DNA of 19,196 bases from DATAFF01 sp036257595 (GCA_036257595.1 DATAFF010000086.1:1-19196); one strand, 5' to 3'. Positions 7,293-15,557 are shown, counted from the stretch's first letter. Program-made: numbers and translations. The notes: generated by a model from the letters alone, not told the origin.

Positions 7293-8753
7293 ATGAGCGA
7301 AACCGCCCAGGTGCTGCGGGGTAATTTTGCCGGCGTCGATCTCGACGAACTGGTCGATTGGCCGGTCGTGCGGACCTGGCTCTATTGGGGCATGTTCTGG
7401 TTGATCGTCACACCTTCGGTAGGGGTCTTGATCTCGAGCACTTTCAACTACCCCGACTATATCGGGTCGGGCAATCTCGAGCTGACCTTCGGCAGGCTCA
7501 GGCCGGTGCACGTCAACGGCGTCATCTTCGGCGCCTTCTCGACGCTCTTCATCGGCCTTTGTTATTACCTCGTGCCGCGCCTCTCCGGCGTCCGGATCAT
7601 CTGGCCGCAACTCGGCATTCCACTCGCATGGACATGGAGCATCGCCACTCTCGTCGGCCTGATCGGCTTGTTGTTCGGCGCCAATGACGGCCTCGAAGCT
7701 GGCGAGTTCCCCCTCTATGCGAAGATCCCGATCTTTGTCGTGGTCGCTGCGGCCACTGCGCAGTTCCTGATCACGATCAGCCGCAGGCTCGAGCCGGCGA
7801 TCTATGTCGCCAATTGGTATCTAATCGCCGCGTTCGTGTGGACGACGATGAACCTCGTGCTCGGGACGGTAATCCTCCCCTACACCATCTCCGGCATCAA
7901 CAGCGCCGCCTTTCACGGCCTTTACATCCACTACATCGTGGGGCTCTGGCTGACGCCGGCCGGCTATGTGATCATCTATTATTTCTTGCCCGTCGCCGCG
8001 AGAAATCCACTCTATGCCCACAAGCTGTCGTTGGTTGGCTTTTGGTCTCTGGCGCTGTTCTATCCCTTTGTCGGAATCCATCATTACCTCTACAGCCCGA
8101 TTGCTGACTGGGCCGAGACACTTGCCATCATCACTTCGATGCTCTTGATCATCCCAGTCTGGACGGTGCTCGTGAACTTCTTTGGCACCATGATGGGCCG
8201 ATGGAGCGAATTCGGTCGGAACCTGCCGGCGAAGTTCCTGATCATGGGTTCGCTCATGTATCTCGCCGGCTGCTTCCAGGGTTCGACCGAGGCGCTGCGC
8301 CAGCTGCAACAGCCGACCCACTTCACCGATTTCGTCATTTCTCATTCGCACCTTACCGTGTTCGGCACCTTCGTCGTCTGGGCCCTTGGCGGCCTCGTCT
8401 ATGTGTGGCCGCGGGTATGGCAGCGCGAGCTGTGGTCTTTCACCCTCGGCAATTGGTCGTTCTGGCTGATCACCGTCGGCATCACCACGATGGGTCTCGT
8501 GCTCACCGCCGGCGGGCTGCAGCAGGGCTATCAGTGGATGAACGGGGTCGAATGGCTCGACTCGCTCGTTTGGATGAAGCCTTACTGGCTGGCCCGGACC
8601 CTGGCCGGGATCTCCATGGACATCGGCATGTCCCTGCTGGTGGTCAACCTGATGCTCACCGCACTCACCAGCCCCGCAGCCGAGGCCAGGGGAATACGTC
8701 TGCCGACCTGGATCACGGCTCGGCCGGCGCCGGCAGGAGGGCTGGCGCAATGA
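7293..8753 (+). CDS. ccoN: cbb3-type cytochrome c oxidase subunit I
   Basis: This is the catalytic subunit of a high-affinity, proton-pumping heme-copper oxidase in the inner membrane, reducing oxygen to water. The 486-aa protein has about 12 membrane helices. Expected ligands are visible: His73 (RPVHVNG) and His353 for low-spin heme b, His351 for heme b3 (SHSHL), and His213 (YIHYIVG), His263 and His264 (GIHHYLY) for CuB. Tyr257, six residues before the HH pair, matches the cbb3 cross-linked tyrosine. ATG 7293 follows AAAGGGG. The last codons overlap the ccoO-like start (ATGA). No TTGAT-N4-ATCAA (FNR/FixK) box was found in the 97-bp upstream gap, so oxygen control, if any, would act further upstream. 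Confidence 0.95.
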   Translation: MSETAQVLRGNFAGVDLDELVDWPVVRTWLYWGMFWLIVTPSVGVLISSTFNYPDYIGSGNLELTFGRLRPVHVNGVIFGAFSTLFIGLCYYLVPRLSGVRIIWPQLGIPLAWTWSIATLVGLIGLLFGANDGLEAGEFPLYAKIPIFVVVAAATAQFLITISRRLEPAIYVANWYLIAAFVWTTMNLVLGTVILPYTISGINSAAFHGLYIHYIVGLWLTPAGYVIIYYFLPVAARNPLYAHKLSLVGFWSLALFYPFVGIHHYLYSPIADWAETLAIITSMLLIIPVWTVLVNFFGTMMGRWSEFGRNLPAKFLIMGSLMYLAGCFQGSTEALRQLQQPTHFTDFVISHSHLTVFGTFVVWALGGLVYVWPRVWQRELWSFTLGNWSFWLITVGITTMGLVLTAGGLQQGYQWMNGVEWLDSLVWMKPYWLARTLAGISMDIGMSLLVVNLMLTALTSPAAEARGIRLPTWITARPAPAGGLAQ

Positions 8754-10414
8754 ATGTCCGCTTTTTTGCCCTGTTCGCCGGTGTTTTCTGCATCAGCCTC
8801 GCCGTGCTCACTCAGGGCCTCCTTCCTTTCATCGAACCCTCGTCGCGGACGACGCGGGTGACCCAGGTGGTGCGAAATGATTTCGGCCAGCTGAAATGGA
8901 CCGTCGCCGAGGCGACCGAATACACCGACCAGCAGCGCCGCGGTCGGAGCATCTATCTGCGCGAAGGGTGCTGGTACTGCCATTCGCAATTCGTCCGTCC
9001 CGTCACGGGCGAGACGCGCCGCTGGGGGCCGGTCAGCGAGGCGGGCGAGTATGCCTTCGATGTGCCACATCTGTTCGGCACCCGCCGTATCGGCCCGGAC
9101 CTGACGCGGGTGGGCATGAAATACAGCGACGAATGGCACCTCGCCCACTTCTATAACCCGCGCATGCTGTCCCCGGACTCGATCATGGCCCCCTATCGCG
9201 GTCTCTTCCATGAGCCCGAAGCCGCAATCCGCATCGTCGATGATGGCGCTGGCGGCAAGACCTTGGAAAAGAATAGTGTCACCGAGGGGCTGTTCACCTT
9301 CAACAGCCAGCAGACCATACAACTGACGCCGAACGAGAATGGACTGCTGTTCGTGCCGCTAATGGCGAAGGATAGGAAGCCCGTCATCTTCACCCCCAAT
9401 CAGGAATATAAGGGAACGACGGTCAAGATCGCGGCCGAGACGGAATCGCTCGCCGCGCTGATCGCCTATCTTCAGAAGCTCGGCATGAATCGCGGCAAAT
9501 GGCGTGATCTCTTCGAGCCGCAGAGCCTCGAGGTAATGGATGCGACCATGCCGCGGTCGGAGGAATGGATCACCTACGGCAAGGAAGTTTATGAACGTCG
9601 CTGCATCGGTTGCCATGGGGCCAAGGGCGATGGAAACGGGCTCGCCGCCACCTTCATGTACAAGCAGCGCCCGAGGGACTTCAGCGCCGCTGTCTTCAAG
9701 TTCAGGCTGACCAAGGAGCCGCTGCCCACGGATGGCGACCTGTTGCGGACCATCACGCGCGGCGTTCGTGGCACGGCGATGCCCGCCTGGTACGAGCTGC
9801 CGATCAATGATCGACTCGCGGTGATCCAGTACATCAAATACGAGCTGGCCGTCGACCGCTCGAATCCCTCCTCGCCCCATGCCTATTTCATCGAGGAGCC
9901 GCCGGGTCCTCCGCTCTATATCGGTAAGCCGCCGATCCCTTCCAAGGCGATCCTCGACCGCGGCAAGGAGGTCTGGCAGATCGCGAAATGCTGGGAGTGC
10001 CATGGGCAGGGCGGCAAGGGCGATGGCCAGAAGGCTGCCGGTCTCAAGGATGATGGCGGATTCGCGATCCCACCGGCTGATCTCACCAGCGGCCAATTCA
10101 AATCCGGCCCGGCGGTCGAGGACATCTTTCGCACCATGACCACCGGTCTCAGCGGCACGCCGATGCCGTCCTACCGCGATTCTCTTCCGGAGGCGGATCG
10201 CTGGGCGCTGTCCTATTACGTCATAGCGCTCTCCGCATTCAAGGATCCCTTGTCGCTGCAGCCGCTGGCGCTCAGCGAGCAGGCTCGCGCGTCGCTAAAC
10301 GATCTCGAGCTCGCCGCCGACAAGCCCGAGCGCGCCTTTGTGCCCGACAAATCGGTGCCGGCGTCCGGCCCGCCCGCCGCGCCGGCCGAGGAGCAGAAGC
10401 CTGCCGGAGGTTGA
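8750..10414 (+). CDS. ccoO: Triheme CcoO-CcoP-like fusion subunit of cbb3 oxidase
   Basis: The 554-aa protein has an N-terminal membrane anchor (residues 4-25) and a CcoO-type monoheme domain with C74-W-Y-C77-H78 and Met146 (SIMAPY). Two more class I heme c domains follow: C285-I-G-C288-H289 with Met344 (GTAMPAW), and C414-W-E-C417-H418 with Met472 (GTPMPSY). The tail is Ala/Pro-rich. In standard cbb3 oxidases CcoO carries one heme c, and CcoP is a separate membrane-anchored diheme protein. Here the diheme part has no anchor of its own and continues directly from CcoO. The three hemes would relay electrons from periplasmic donors to CcoN. The start overlaps the ccoN stop by 4 bases and is preceded by AGGAGG. 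The fused arrangement is unusual, though similar fusions may exist elsewhere. Confidence 0.9.
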   Translation: MNVRFFALFAGVFCISLAVLTQGLLPFIEPSSRTTRVTQVVRNDFGQLKWTVAEATEYTDQQRRGRSIYLREGCWYCHSQFVRPVTGETRRWGPVSEAGEYAFDVPHLFGTRRIGPDLTRVGMKYSDEWHLAHFYNPRMLSPDSIMAPYRGLFHEPEAAIRIVDDGAGGKTLEKNSVTEGLFTFNSQQTIQLTPNENGLLFVPLMAKDRKPVIFTPNQEYKGTTVKIAAETESLAALIAYLQKLGMNRGKWRDLFEPQSLEVMDATMPRSEEWITYGKEVYERRCIGCHGAKGDGNGLAATFMYKQRPRDFSAAVFKFRLTKEPLPTDGDLLRTITRGVRGTAMPAWYELPINDRLAVIQYIKYELAVDRSNPSSPHAYFIEEPPGPPLYIGKPPIPSKAILDRGKEVWQIAKCWECHGQGGKGDGQKAAGLKDDGGFAIPPADLTSGQFKSGPAVEDIFRTMTTGLSGTPMPSYRDSLPEADRWALSYYVIALSAFKDPLSLQPLALSEQARASLNDLELAADKPERAFVPDKSVPASGPPAAPAEEQKPAGG

Positions 10415-10417
10415 CAC

Positions 10418-10627
10418 ATGTTTGGTTTTGAAATCACCGGACCCTATGCCGGTGCCATGCTGATGAGCCTCGGTGCCCTGTGCCTTTTCGTCTGGGGCGT
10501 CTTCTCCGGCGCCTTGAGCGACACCGACAAAGCCGCAAAGGATTTCTTCGACAGGGAGATGCAAAATGAGCGATCTGCAGCGCAGCGATCCGGAGAGTCC
10601 GGCACATCCGGAGCTGGAGGTTCGTGA
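10418..10627 (+). CDS. Small CcoS/CcoQ-like membrane protein
   Basis: A 69-aa protein starts 3 bp after the fusion gene with GGAGG well placed. It has one membrane helix (about residues 10-30) followed by an acidic segment, FVWGVFSGALSDTDKAAKDF. This resembles the CcoS pattern (a helix, then 'W-x-x-x-S-G-x-x-x-D'), and less closely CcoQ. CcoS helps insert cofactors into CcoN; CcoQ stabilises the complex. The Ser/Gly-rich tail overlaps the next gene by 62 bp in another frame, so the real functional part may end near residue 50. The family assignment is tentative. Confidence 0.65.
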   Translation: MFGFEITGPYAGAMLMSLGALCLFVWGVFSGALSDTDKAAKDFFDREMQNERSAAQRSGESGTSGAGGS

Positions 10628-10790
10628 AAGTTCGCATCCCGAATTGGAGGACTTCGCCGGCGGATATATCCAGGCCCGCGTCGGATTCATCCCGCTCTGG
10701 CTGCTGATCGTCTACGGACTGCTTTTCGCCTGGGGCCTCTACTACATGTACACCTATTGGGGCGGCCTTGGTCCGGGACGTCTTTATTGA
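10566..10790 (+). CDS. Stand-alone CcoP-type membrane anchor protein
   Basis: The 74-aa protein is preceded by AGGGAG at a workable distance. An acidic N-terminal part contains two near-copies of a short motif (HPELE at residues 14-18 and 24-28). One membrane helix follows (about 41-63: IPLWLLIVYGLLFAWGLYYM), ending YWGGLGPG. The 'P-x-W-W/L-L' entry and 'G-L-G' exit resemble the N-terminal anchor of CcoP/FixP, which normally precedes the diheme domain. That diheme domain is instead fused to CcoO upstream, so this looks like CcoP split into two genes. The start lies inside the preceding gene. Function is inferred from position and resemblance. Confidence 0.7.
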   Translation: MSDLQRSDPESPAHPELEVRESSHPELEDFAGGYIQARVGFIPLWLLIVYGLLFAWGLYYMYTYWGGLGPGRLY

Positions 10791-10805
10791 TCGGGAGAGA
10801 TGAAG

Positions 10806-10904
10806 ATGCTGGCAGCCAAGATCCTTTTCGTGGTCGCGACGTTGAACCTTCTCTTTCTGGCCGTGGAGATCGGGATCAACGTGCTGCGCCTTTATTTTGG
10901 CTAA
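10806..10904 (+). CDS. 32-34 aa single-helix membrane mini-protein
   Basis: A Shine-Dalgarno GGGAGA (10793-10798) favours ATG 10806, giving 32 residues; an in-frame ATG at 10800 would give 34. The whole protein is one hydrophobic helix (KILFVVATLNLLFLAVEIG) with a short basic tail (VLRLYFG). It is 9-15 bp after the anchor gene and 15 bp before the next mini-gene. Small one-helix subunits such as CcoQ or CcoH-like peptides accompany heme-copper oxidases, so it may be a structural subunit. I know no named family for it. Confidence 0.55.
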   Translation: MLAAKILFVVATLNLLFLAVEIGINVLRLYFG

Positions 10905-10919
10905 GTTGCGGAGAGGTGC

Positions 10920-11042
10920 ATGCTACAGGATACCGTCTTTTCCTTCACCCAGGCCGGCCTGCCGCAGATACTCGGCTTTCTGATCTACGGCGGCTGCACG
11001 GTCGGCTTCATCATCTTTCTCTATGTCCTCGTGCGGATGTAA
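10920..11042 (+). CDS. 40-aa single-helix membrane mini-protein
   Basis: GGAGAGG lies just before ATG 10920. The 40-aa product has a short polar N-terminus (MLQDTVFSFTQAG) and one membrane helix (LGFLIYGGCTVGFIIFLYVL), ending VRM. It has tight spacing, its own ribosome binding site and a position inside the oxidase gene string, which argue for a real oxidase-associated peptide. It is not obviously CcoQ, CcoS or CcoH. Cys26 within the helix is the only cysteine. Confidence 0.55.
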   Translation: MLQDTVFSFTQAGLPQILGFLIYGGCTVGFIIFLYVLVRM

Positions 11043-11063
11043 GGATGTAGCATTAGCGGTTTC

Positions 11064-11780
11064 ATGGGTGCGTATCTGCTGCTTTTCGGTGCCGGTTTCT
11101 TGGGCAGCTTTCACTGCATGGGCATGTGCGGCGGCTTTGCCTGCGCGGTAGGCCGCGATCCCCGTGGCGGCGGCGCGACCATCGCGCGTCATCTGCTCTA
11201 CAATACCGGCCGCCTGTCGACCTATTGCTTCATGGGCGTGCTTGCGGGAATGCTCGGCCAGATCATCTGCACGCCTCAAGGCATTAACCTGTCGAGCAAT
11301 TCCCTCGATCTCGGTCAGCGCATTCTGGCCATCGCCGCCGGGCTTCTCATGATCGCCATGGCACTCCAATTCTTCGGTTTGGTTCCCAACTTGGGCCGCG
11401 GCCCGCTCGGCTTCGGCGGCAACACATTCTCGGCATCCTTGCGCAGCCTGCTCGGCACCCCCGGGCCAGCGGCGCCGATCGCCATTGGCGTTTTCAACGG
11501 TTTTCTTCCCTGCCCTCTCGTCTATGCCTTTCTCGCCCAAGCGGCCAGCACCGCAACCGCGCCCTCTGGCTTCCTGGTGATGCTGGCATTCGGGCTTGGA
11601 ACCTTCCCGGCGATGTTGATGATGGGCGGCGTCGGCCGGCTCCTCGCCCCGGTGTGGCGGCGACGCGGCGTGTGGCTCGCCGGGAGCTGCATCCTCCTGC
11701 TCGGCCTCGTCACTCTTGGTCGGGGCATCCTGCCTCTTGAGAGTCACATTGCCCACAGCTGGCTGACACCTCCGGCATGA
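11064..11780 (+). CDS. SafE/TauE-like (UreH-domain) membrane protein of the cbb3 cluster
   Basis: The 238-aa membrane protein has about six helices and two conserved signatures: GSFHCMGMCGGFA at residues 14-26 and NGFLPCP at 145-151. These mark the 'sulfite exporter TauE/SafE' (UreH-like) proteins that commonly sit beside ccoI in cbb3 gene sets. The cysteine/methionine-rich CMGMCGG suggests metal, probably copper, handling rather than sulfite export; that is inference. The ribosome binding site is weak (AAGGA lies 18 bp upstream), so translation may depend on the preceding mini-gene. The stop overlaps the ATPase start by 4 bases (ATGA). Confidence 0.85.
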   Translation: MGAYLLLFGAGFLGSFHCMGMCGGFACAVGRDPRGGGATIARHLLYNTGRLSTYCFMGVLAGMLGQIICTPQGINLSSNSLDLGQRILAIAAGLLMIAMALQFFGLVPNLGRGPLGFGGNTFSASLRSLLGTPGPAAPIAIGVFNGFLPCPLVYAFLAQAASTATAPSGFLVMLAFGLGTFPAMLMMGGVGRLLAPVWRRRGVWLAGSCILLLGLVTLGRGILPLESHIAHSWLTPPA

Positions 11781-13963
11781 ACGCACCCGCTCAACTCGAT
11801 GGCTGCAGCCACTGCCTGCTGCCGCTCGGCCGGCGCCCCATGCAACGCACGGTCAACGGCGAACCTTTCGCCTTCTGCTGCTATGGCTGCTGCATCGCCT
11901 TTCAGGTGAAGAACGGGAAGAGCGAGGAGTGGGACGCCGCTTGGCTCTTGATCCGGCTCGGGGTCGGCGCCTTCCTGTCGATGAATATCATGCTGATAAG
12001 CCTCTTGCTCTATGCTGGCGCCCTGGAGGGAGCCGACGCATGGCTGCTGCCGTGGATTCATCTACTGCTGTGGATCTTCGCGACCCCGGCGCTGCTCATT
12101 CTCGGTGGACCATTCCTGCGCGATGCTTGGGTCAATGCGCGGGAGGGACGGCTCACCGCCTCGGCCCTGATCGTGGTCGGCGTCGGTGCGGCCTATATCT
12201 ACTCGGCTCTTGCCGTTATCGGCGGCAGCGGCGGCGAGGTCTATTTCGACACGGCGACGATGGTGCTGATGCTCTTCACCATCGGCAGCTATCTCGAAGC
12301 AGCGGCCCGCGCCAGGGCCGCGCGCGATCTCGAACCGCTTCTCGCCGCCGAAAGGGAGGTCGCGACCATCGTTGATGGCGATAAGGAGATCATGCGGCCG
12401 GTGCGGGAGGTCGCAGCCGGAATGCTGGTGCGCATCCGGCCGGGCGAGCGCATTCCAGTCGACGGCGTTGTCATCGAGGGTCAATCGCACAGCGACGAGG
12501 CAATCATCACCGGCGAGAGCCGGCATATTGGTAAGGGCGTCGGCTCGCCCGTCCTTGCCGGCAGCATCAATATCGACGGTCCACTGCTTGTTCGCGCCAC
12601 CGACGCCGGCACATCGACGCGTTGGGCAAAGATCTGTCGATCGGTCCGCGACGCGTTGTCCCGCCGAGGGCCGATTCAGCGCATTGCCGATATCGTTGTC
12701 GGCGTCTCGGTGCCGCTGGTCCTCATTCTCGGCGTCATGACCGTCCTCTACTGGACGTCCCACGGAATACTCTTCGACAGAGCGCTGCTCATCGGTCTAG
12801 CCGTCCTGGTGGTGGCGTGTCCCTGTGCGGTCGGCCTCGCCGCCCCCTTGGCGACCTCGCTCGGCATCGGTCGGCTCGCGCGGTGCGGCTGCCTGGTGCG
12901 CGACCCCGCCGCCCTCGAGGCGCTCGCCTCGACGCGATTGCTGGCCTTCGACAAGACCGGCACCCTGACTTTGAGCAAGCCCCGTATCGTCGCGATCGAA
13001 AGCGAGGCGGGCCGGCCCGATGAGGTGCTGGCGCGGGCCGCCGGGCTTGAGCGCTATTCCGAACATGGGCTGGCCCGGGCTATCGCCATGGCGGCTGCGG
13101 CGCGGGGCCTTGAGCCAGTCAAGACTTCCGAGGTTGTCGCCCTGCCCGGTCGCGGCATTCGCGGCAGAACACATGGTCAGACGATCGCCGCCGGCAACCG
13201 GGCACTAATGGACGAGCTTGGTTGGGCGATGTCGCCTGCCCTCGACCAGCGGGCGCATTCGCTCGAGGCGGGCGGCCACACCATCGTCTATGTCGGATGG
13301 GAAGGCCGCGTCGAGGCCGTTTTGGCGCTCGACGACACGCCGCTCCCCGAGACCCGCTGGACCATCGAGGCGTTGCGCCGCCAGGGTCTTGCCATCGCGC
13401 TCCTGACCGGGGACGCCCATCAAGCGGCGCGACGCTTTGCGACGGCGGTCGGAATCGGTATGGACGAAGTCGAGACCGGCCTGTCGCCGGAGGCCAAATG
13501 CGAGGCACTGGAGAACTATCGCCGCACCCATGGTGTCGTGGCGATGGTCGGTGACGGGCTGAATGACGGGCCAGTGCTGGCCGATGCCGATGTCGGCATC
13601 GCCGTCGGCTCGGCCACCGACCTCGCCCGTGAGACCTCCGCCCTGGTGCTTCCCCCCGGCGGGGTCTGGATGCTGCCCTGGGTTATCTCGCTTGCCCGGC
13701 AGGTGCGGCGTACCATCCTCACCAATCTCGCCTGGGCCTTCGGCTACAATCTCGTGGCCCTGACGCTTGCCGTGCTGGGTCTTCTGCAGCCTGTCCTCGC
13801 CGCCGCCATCATGGCGAGCTCAAGCGTCCTCCTCATCGTCAACTCGCTGCGCCTGACGCGGCTGCCCGATCCGATTCTGCCCCCTTCACCTTCATGGCCG
13901 GGCTTGACCCGGCAATCCATTCCGACAGTGCTTTCCACCCCGTCAGGCGCTTCAACCGCTTGA
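11777..13963 (+). CDS. ccoI: Copper-transporting P1B-type ATPase for cbb3 assembly
   Basis: The 728-aa inner-membrane pump is of the CcoI/FixI type, which exports copper needed to load CuB in cbb3 oxidases. The N-terminal metal-binding region is Cys-rich (C10-x2-C13, then FCCYGCC at 33-39). The phosphatase loop has TGES (245-248). The transport site has CPC (348-350), with YN (657-658) and MASSS (679-683) in the last helices, a copper-type combination. The phosphorylation site is D392 (DKTGTLT). The usual HP pair is HG here (SEHGLA), and the hinge is GDGLNDGP. The last 25 or so residues (from SWPGLTRQSIP) are encoded by an inserted palindromic repeat, not by ancestral ccoI. The stop overlaps the convergent fccB by 12 bp. 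Confidence 0.93.
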   Translation: MNAPAQLDGCSHCLLPLGRRPMQRTVNGEPFAFCCYGCCIAFQVKNGKSEEWDAAWLLIRLGVGAFLSMNIMLISLLLYAGALEGADAWLLPWIHLLLWIFATPALLILGGPFLRDAWVNAREGRLTASALIVVGVGAAYIYSALAVIGGSGGEVYFDTATMVLMLFTIGSYLEAAARARAARDLEPLLAAEREVATIVDGDKEIMRPVREVAAGMLVRIRPGERIPVDGVVIEGQSHSDEAIITGESRHIGKGVGSPVLAGSINIDGPLLVRATDAGTSTRWAKICRSVRDALSRRGPIQRIADIVVGVSVPLVLILGVMTVLYWTSHGILFDRALLIGLAVLVVACPCAVGLAAPLATSLGIGRLARCGCLVRDPAALEALASTRLLAFDKTGTLTLSKPRIVAIESEAGRPDEVLARAAGLERYSEHGLARAIAMAAAARGLEPVKTSEVVALPGRGIRGRTHGQTIAAGNRALMDELGWAMSPALDQRAHSLEAGGHTIVYVGWEGRVEAVLALDDTPLPETRWTIEALRRQGLAIALLTGDAHQAARRFATAVGIGMDEVETGLSPEAKCEALENYRRTHGVVAMVGDGLNDGPVLADADVGIAVGSATDLARETSALVLPPGGVWMLPWVISLARQVRRTILTNLAWAFGYNLVALTLAVLGLLQPVLAAAIMASSSVLLIVNSLRLTRLPDPILPPSPSWPGLTRQSIPTVLSTPSGASTA
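13891..13922. repeat. Rhizobial-type palindromic repeat within the ccoI 3' end
   Basis: GCCGGG (13897-13902) pairs with CCCGGC (13908-13913) around CTTGA. The flanks (TTCATG before, AATCCATTC after) match the 'ATGGCCGGGCTTGACCCGGC' type of dispersed palindrome that is common in Bradyrhizobium and relatives. It lies in the last coding part of ccoI, 30-60 bp from the convergent fccB stop. It may act as a bidirectional terminator for the two operons. It has lengthened the ATPase C-terminus. Confidence 0.65.
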
Positions 13964-15229
13964 ACCGAACACGTCCGCCGTAAACGCGCGATACCAGTCA
14001 CGCGCCTCGCGGGCGACCCGCTGCCGGATCTCGGGGCCTTCATTGACTTGGTTGACGAAAGTATGGAGCGCCTTGAGCTTGTCCGCTTGCGGCCGATAGA
14101 CGATCGCGTTGCTATACGCATCCTCCGGGGCGAGGAAAGTGAAGCAAGTGTTGAAGAGATGCGGCGGCCCCCGCGGCGCCCCCGTCAGTGCCGCGGCGAT
14201 GGCGAACGCGCATGCCTTGGCCTGACTGTTGGCGGAGAAGGCGGATTTCGGCATGTCGCCGCTCGCGATCGCATCTCCGACGAGGTGGATGTCCTTCTGC
14301 ATCGTCGATTCGAACGTCGCCGGATCGATCGGGCACCACCCGGTCTTATCGGCAAGGCCGGTCTGCCGCGCCAGGTCGCCAGCCATATGGGCGGGAATGA
14401 CATTGATGACCGCGGCCTTGAACGTGTCGCCTGCCGTCCGGATCGCCCGGCCCTTCACATCGATCGACTTGACGCCGCCGGTGAATTGCGCCGGCAGCCA
14501 TTCGATCATCCCAGGATAGTAGCGCTGCCATGCCTCCTCAAAGAGATCCTGCTGTTTGAACGTGTCCTTGGCATCGAGGATCAGGACTCTTGCCTTGGGC
14601 TTGTGCTGCTTGAAATAGGCGGCGACGAGGGAGGCGCGCTCGTAAGGCGCCGGCGGACAGCGAATGGGATCGGGTGGAATGACGATGGCGAAGACGCCGC
14701 CATCCTCCATGCTCTCGAGCTGCCGCCGCAGCAACTCGCTTTGCGGCCCGGCCGTCCAGGCATGCGGCAGGACCTCACTTGCCGCCTTGTCATACCCCTC
14801 TATGGCGTCGAACTTAAAGGCGATGCCTGGCGAGAGAACGAGACGTTCGTAATGGAGACGGGTCCCTGTCGCCAGTCCGACCGCCTTGGCAGCCGGATCG
14901 ATGCTCACCGCCGCCTCGTGAATGACGGTGATGCCGTGCCGACCCGCCAGCGCTTCATAGCCATGCGACAGCGACTCGAGCGAGCGGAGGCCCGCGAGAT
15001 AGAGATTGCTGAAGAAGCAGGTGGTGTAGCGCGTCTTCGGTTCGATCAGCACCACCTCGATGTTGTTGCCAGTCATGGCAACATAGCGGGCGACCGTCGC
15101 GCCGCCGACGCCGCCCCCGACCACGATCACCCGCGGCCGCGCCTGCCCGCGCGCCAGGCGGAATGACGTCACCGCCAGCAGCGCGGCTCCGGTGAGCCCG
15201 CCGAGCTCACGTCGCGTCCAGCGTCTCAT
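13952..15229 (-). CDS. fccB: Flavocytochrome c sulfide dehydrogenase, flavoprotein subunit
   Basis: The 425-aa periplasmic FAD protein oxidises sulfide to sulfur/polysulfide and passes electrons to FccA (the SoxF type is homologous). ATG 15229 overlaps the fccA stop (ATGA), giving a Tat signal RRWTRRELGGLTGAALL; an upstream GTG-type start is unlikely. The FAD Rossmann motif GGGVGG is at 38-43. Cys71 in TTCFFSNLYLAG aligns with the cysteine that binds FAD covalently in Allochromatium FccB. Cys191 (IRCPPAPYERA) and Cys362 (FNTCFTFLAP) match the redox-active disulfide pair. The C-terminal FCSD flavin-binding region is complete. It is the last gene of soxYZ-fccAB and converges on ccoI. Confidence 0.9.
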   Translation of the reverse strand: MRRWTRRELGGLTGAALLAVTSFRLARGQARPRVIVVGGGVGGATVARYVAMTGNNIEVVLIEPKTRYTTCFFSNLYLAGLRSLESLSHGYEALAGRHGITVIHEAAVSIDPAAKAVGLATGTRLHYERLVLSPGIAFKFDAIEGYDKAASEVLPHAWTAGPQSELLRRQLESMEDGGVFAIVIPPDPIRCPPAPYERASLVAAYFKQHKPKARVLILDAKDTFKQQDLFEEAWQRYYPGMIEWLPAQFTGGVKSIDVKGRAIRTAGDTFKAAVINVIPAHMAGDLARQTGLADKTGWCPIDPATFESTMQKDIHLVGDAIASGDMPKSAFSANSQAKACAFAIAAALTGAPRGPPHLFNTCFTFLAPEDAYSNAIVYRPQADKLKALHTFVNQVNEGPEIRQRVAREARDWYRAFTADVFGSSG

Positions 15230-15555
15230 TTCGGTTTGGCTTCTGGTTGGTGTTGCGCCAGATACCGTGCGAGGCACTTGAGCTCCTCATCGCTCAGCGA
15301 CAGCGCGACCGCATGCATAATGTGGTTTGGCTTCTCGCTCGCTTTGTAGGCCGCCATTGCACCGATAATCCTGCTCTCATCGAGCCCAGCCAGCGAGGGA
15401 ATGCCTTGCGCAGTGCCTGCTGGCCCATGACAGGCGGCGCAGGTCGCGGCGAGCTCGGCACCTTGTTCCTCATCGCCTGCGCCTGCCGATGCGATCATCA
15501 GCGTGAGAGTCGCCGCAGCCACGGCCCCTGGCAATGGTCGAATTGGCCGCGCCAT
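15226..15555 (-). CDS. fccA: Monoheme cytochrome c subunit of sulfide dehydrogenase
   Basis: The 109-aa secreted cytochrome has a signal peptide (residues 1-27, cleavage near ASAGAG-D), one heme c site (C39-A-A-C42-H43) and Met80 (HIMHAV) as the likely distal ligand. It accepts electrons from FccB. This is the short monoheme form, not the diheme form of Allochromatium. ATG 15555 lies two bases after the soxZ stop. An in-frame TTG at 15561 overlaps that stop and is less likely. No clear Shine-Dalgarno is visible, so translation is probably coupled to soxZ. Confidence 0.9.
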   Translation of the reverse strand: MARPIRPLPGAVAAATLTLMIASAGAGDEEQGAELAATCAACHGPAGTAQGIPSLAGLDESRIIGAMAAYKASEKPNHIMHAVALSLSDEELKCLARYLAQHQPEAKPK

Positions 15556-15557
15556 GA

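Noticed and set aside
7821..8750. 309-aa minus-strand frame opposite ccoN
   Set aside because: Antisense to conserved oxidase helices and composed mostly of Gln/Arg/His/Pro without family features.
10923..11786. 287-aa minus-strand frame opposite the SafE-like gene
   Set aside because: Low-complexity Glu/Ala/Arg-rich translation, antisense to conserved CMGMCGG and NGFLPCP motifs.
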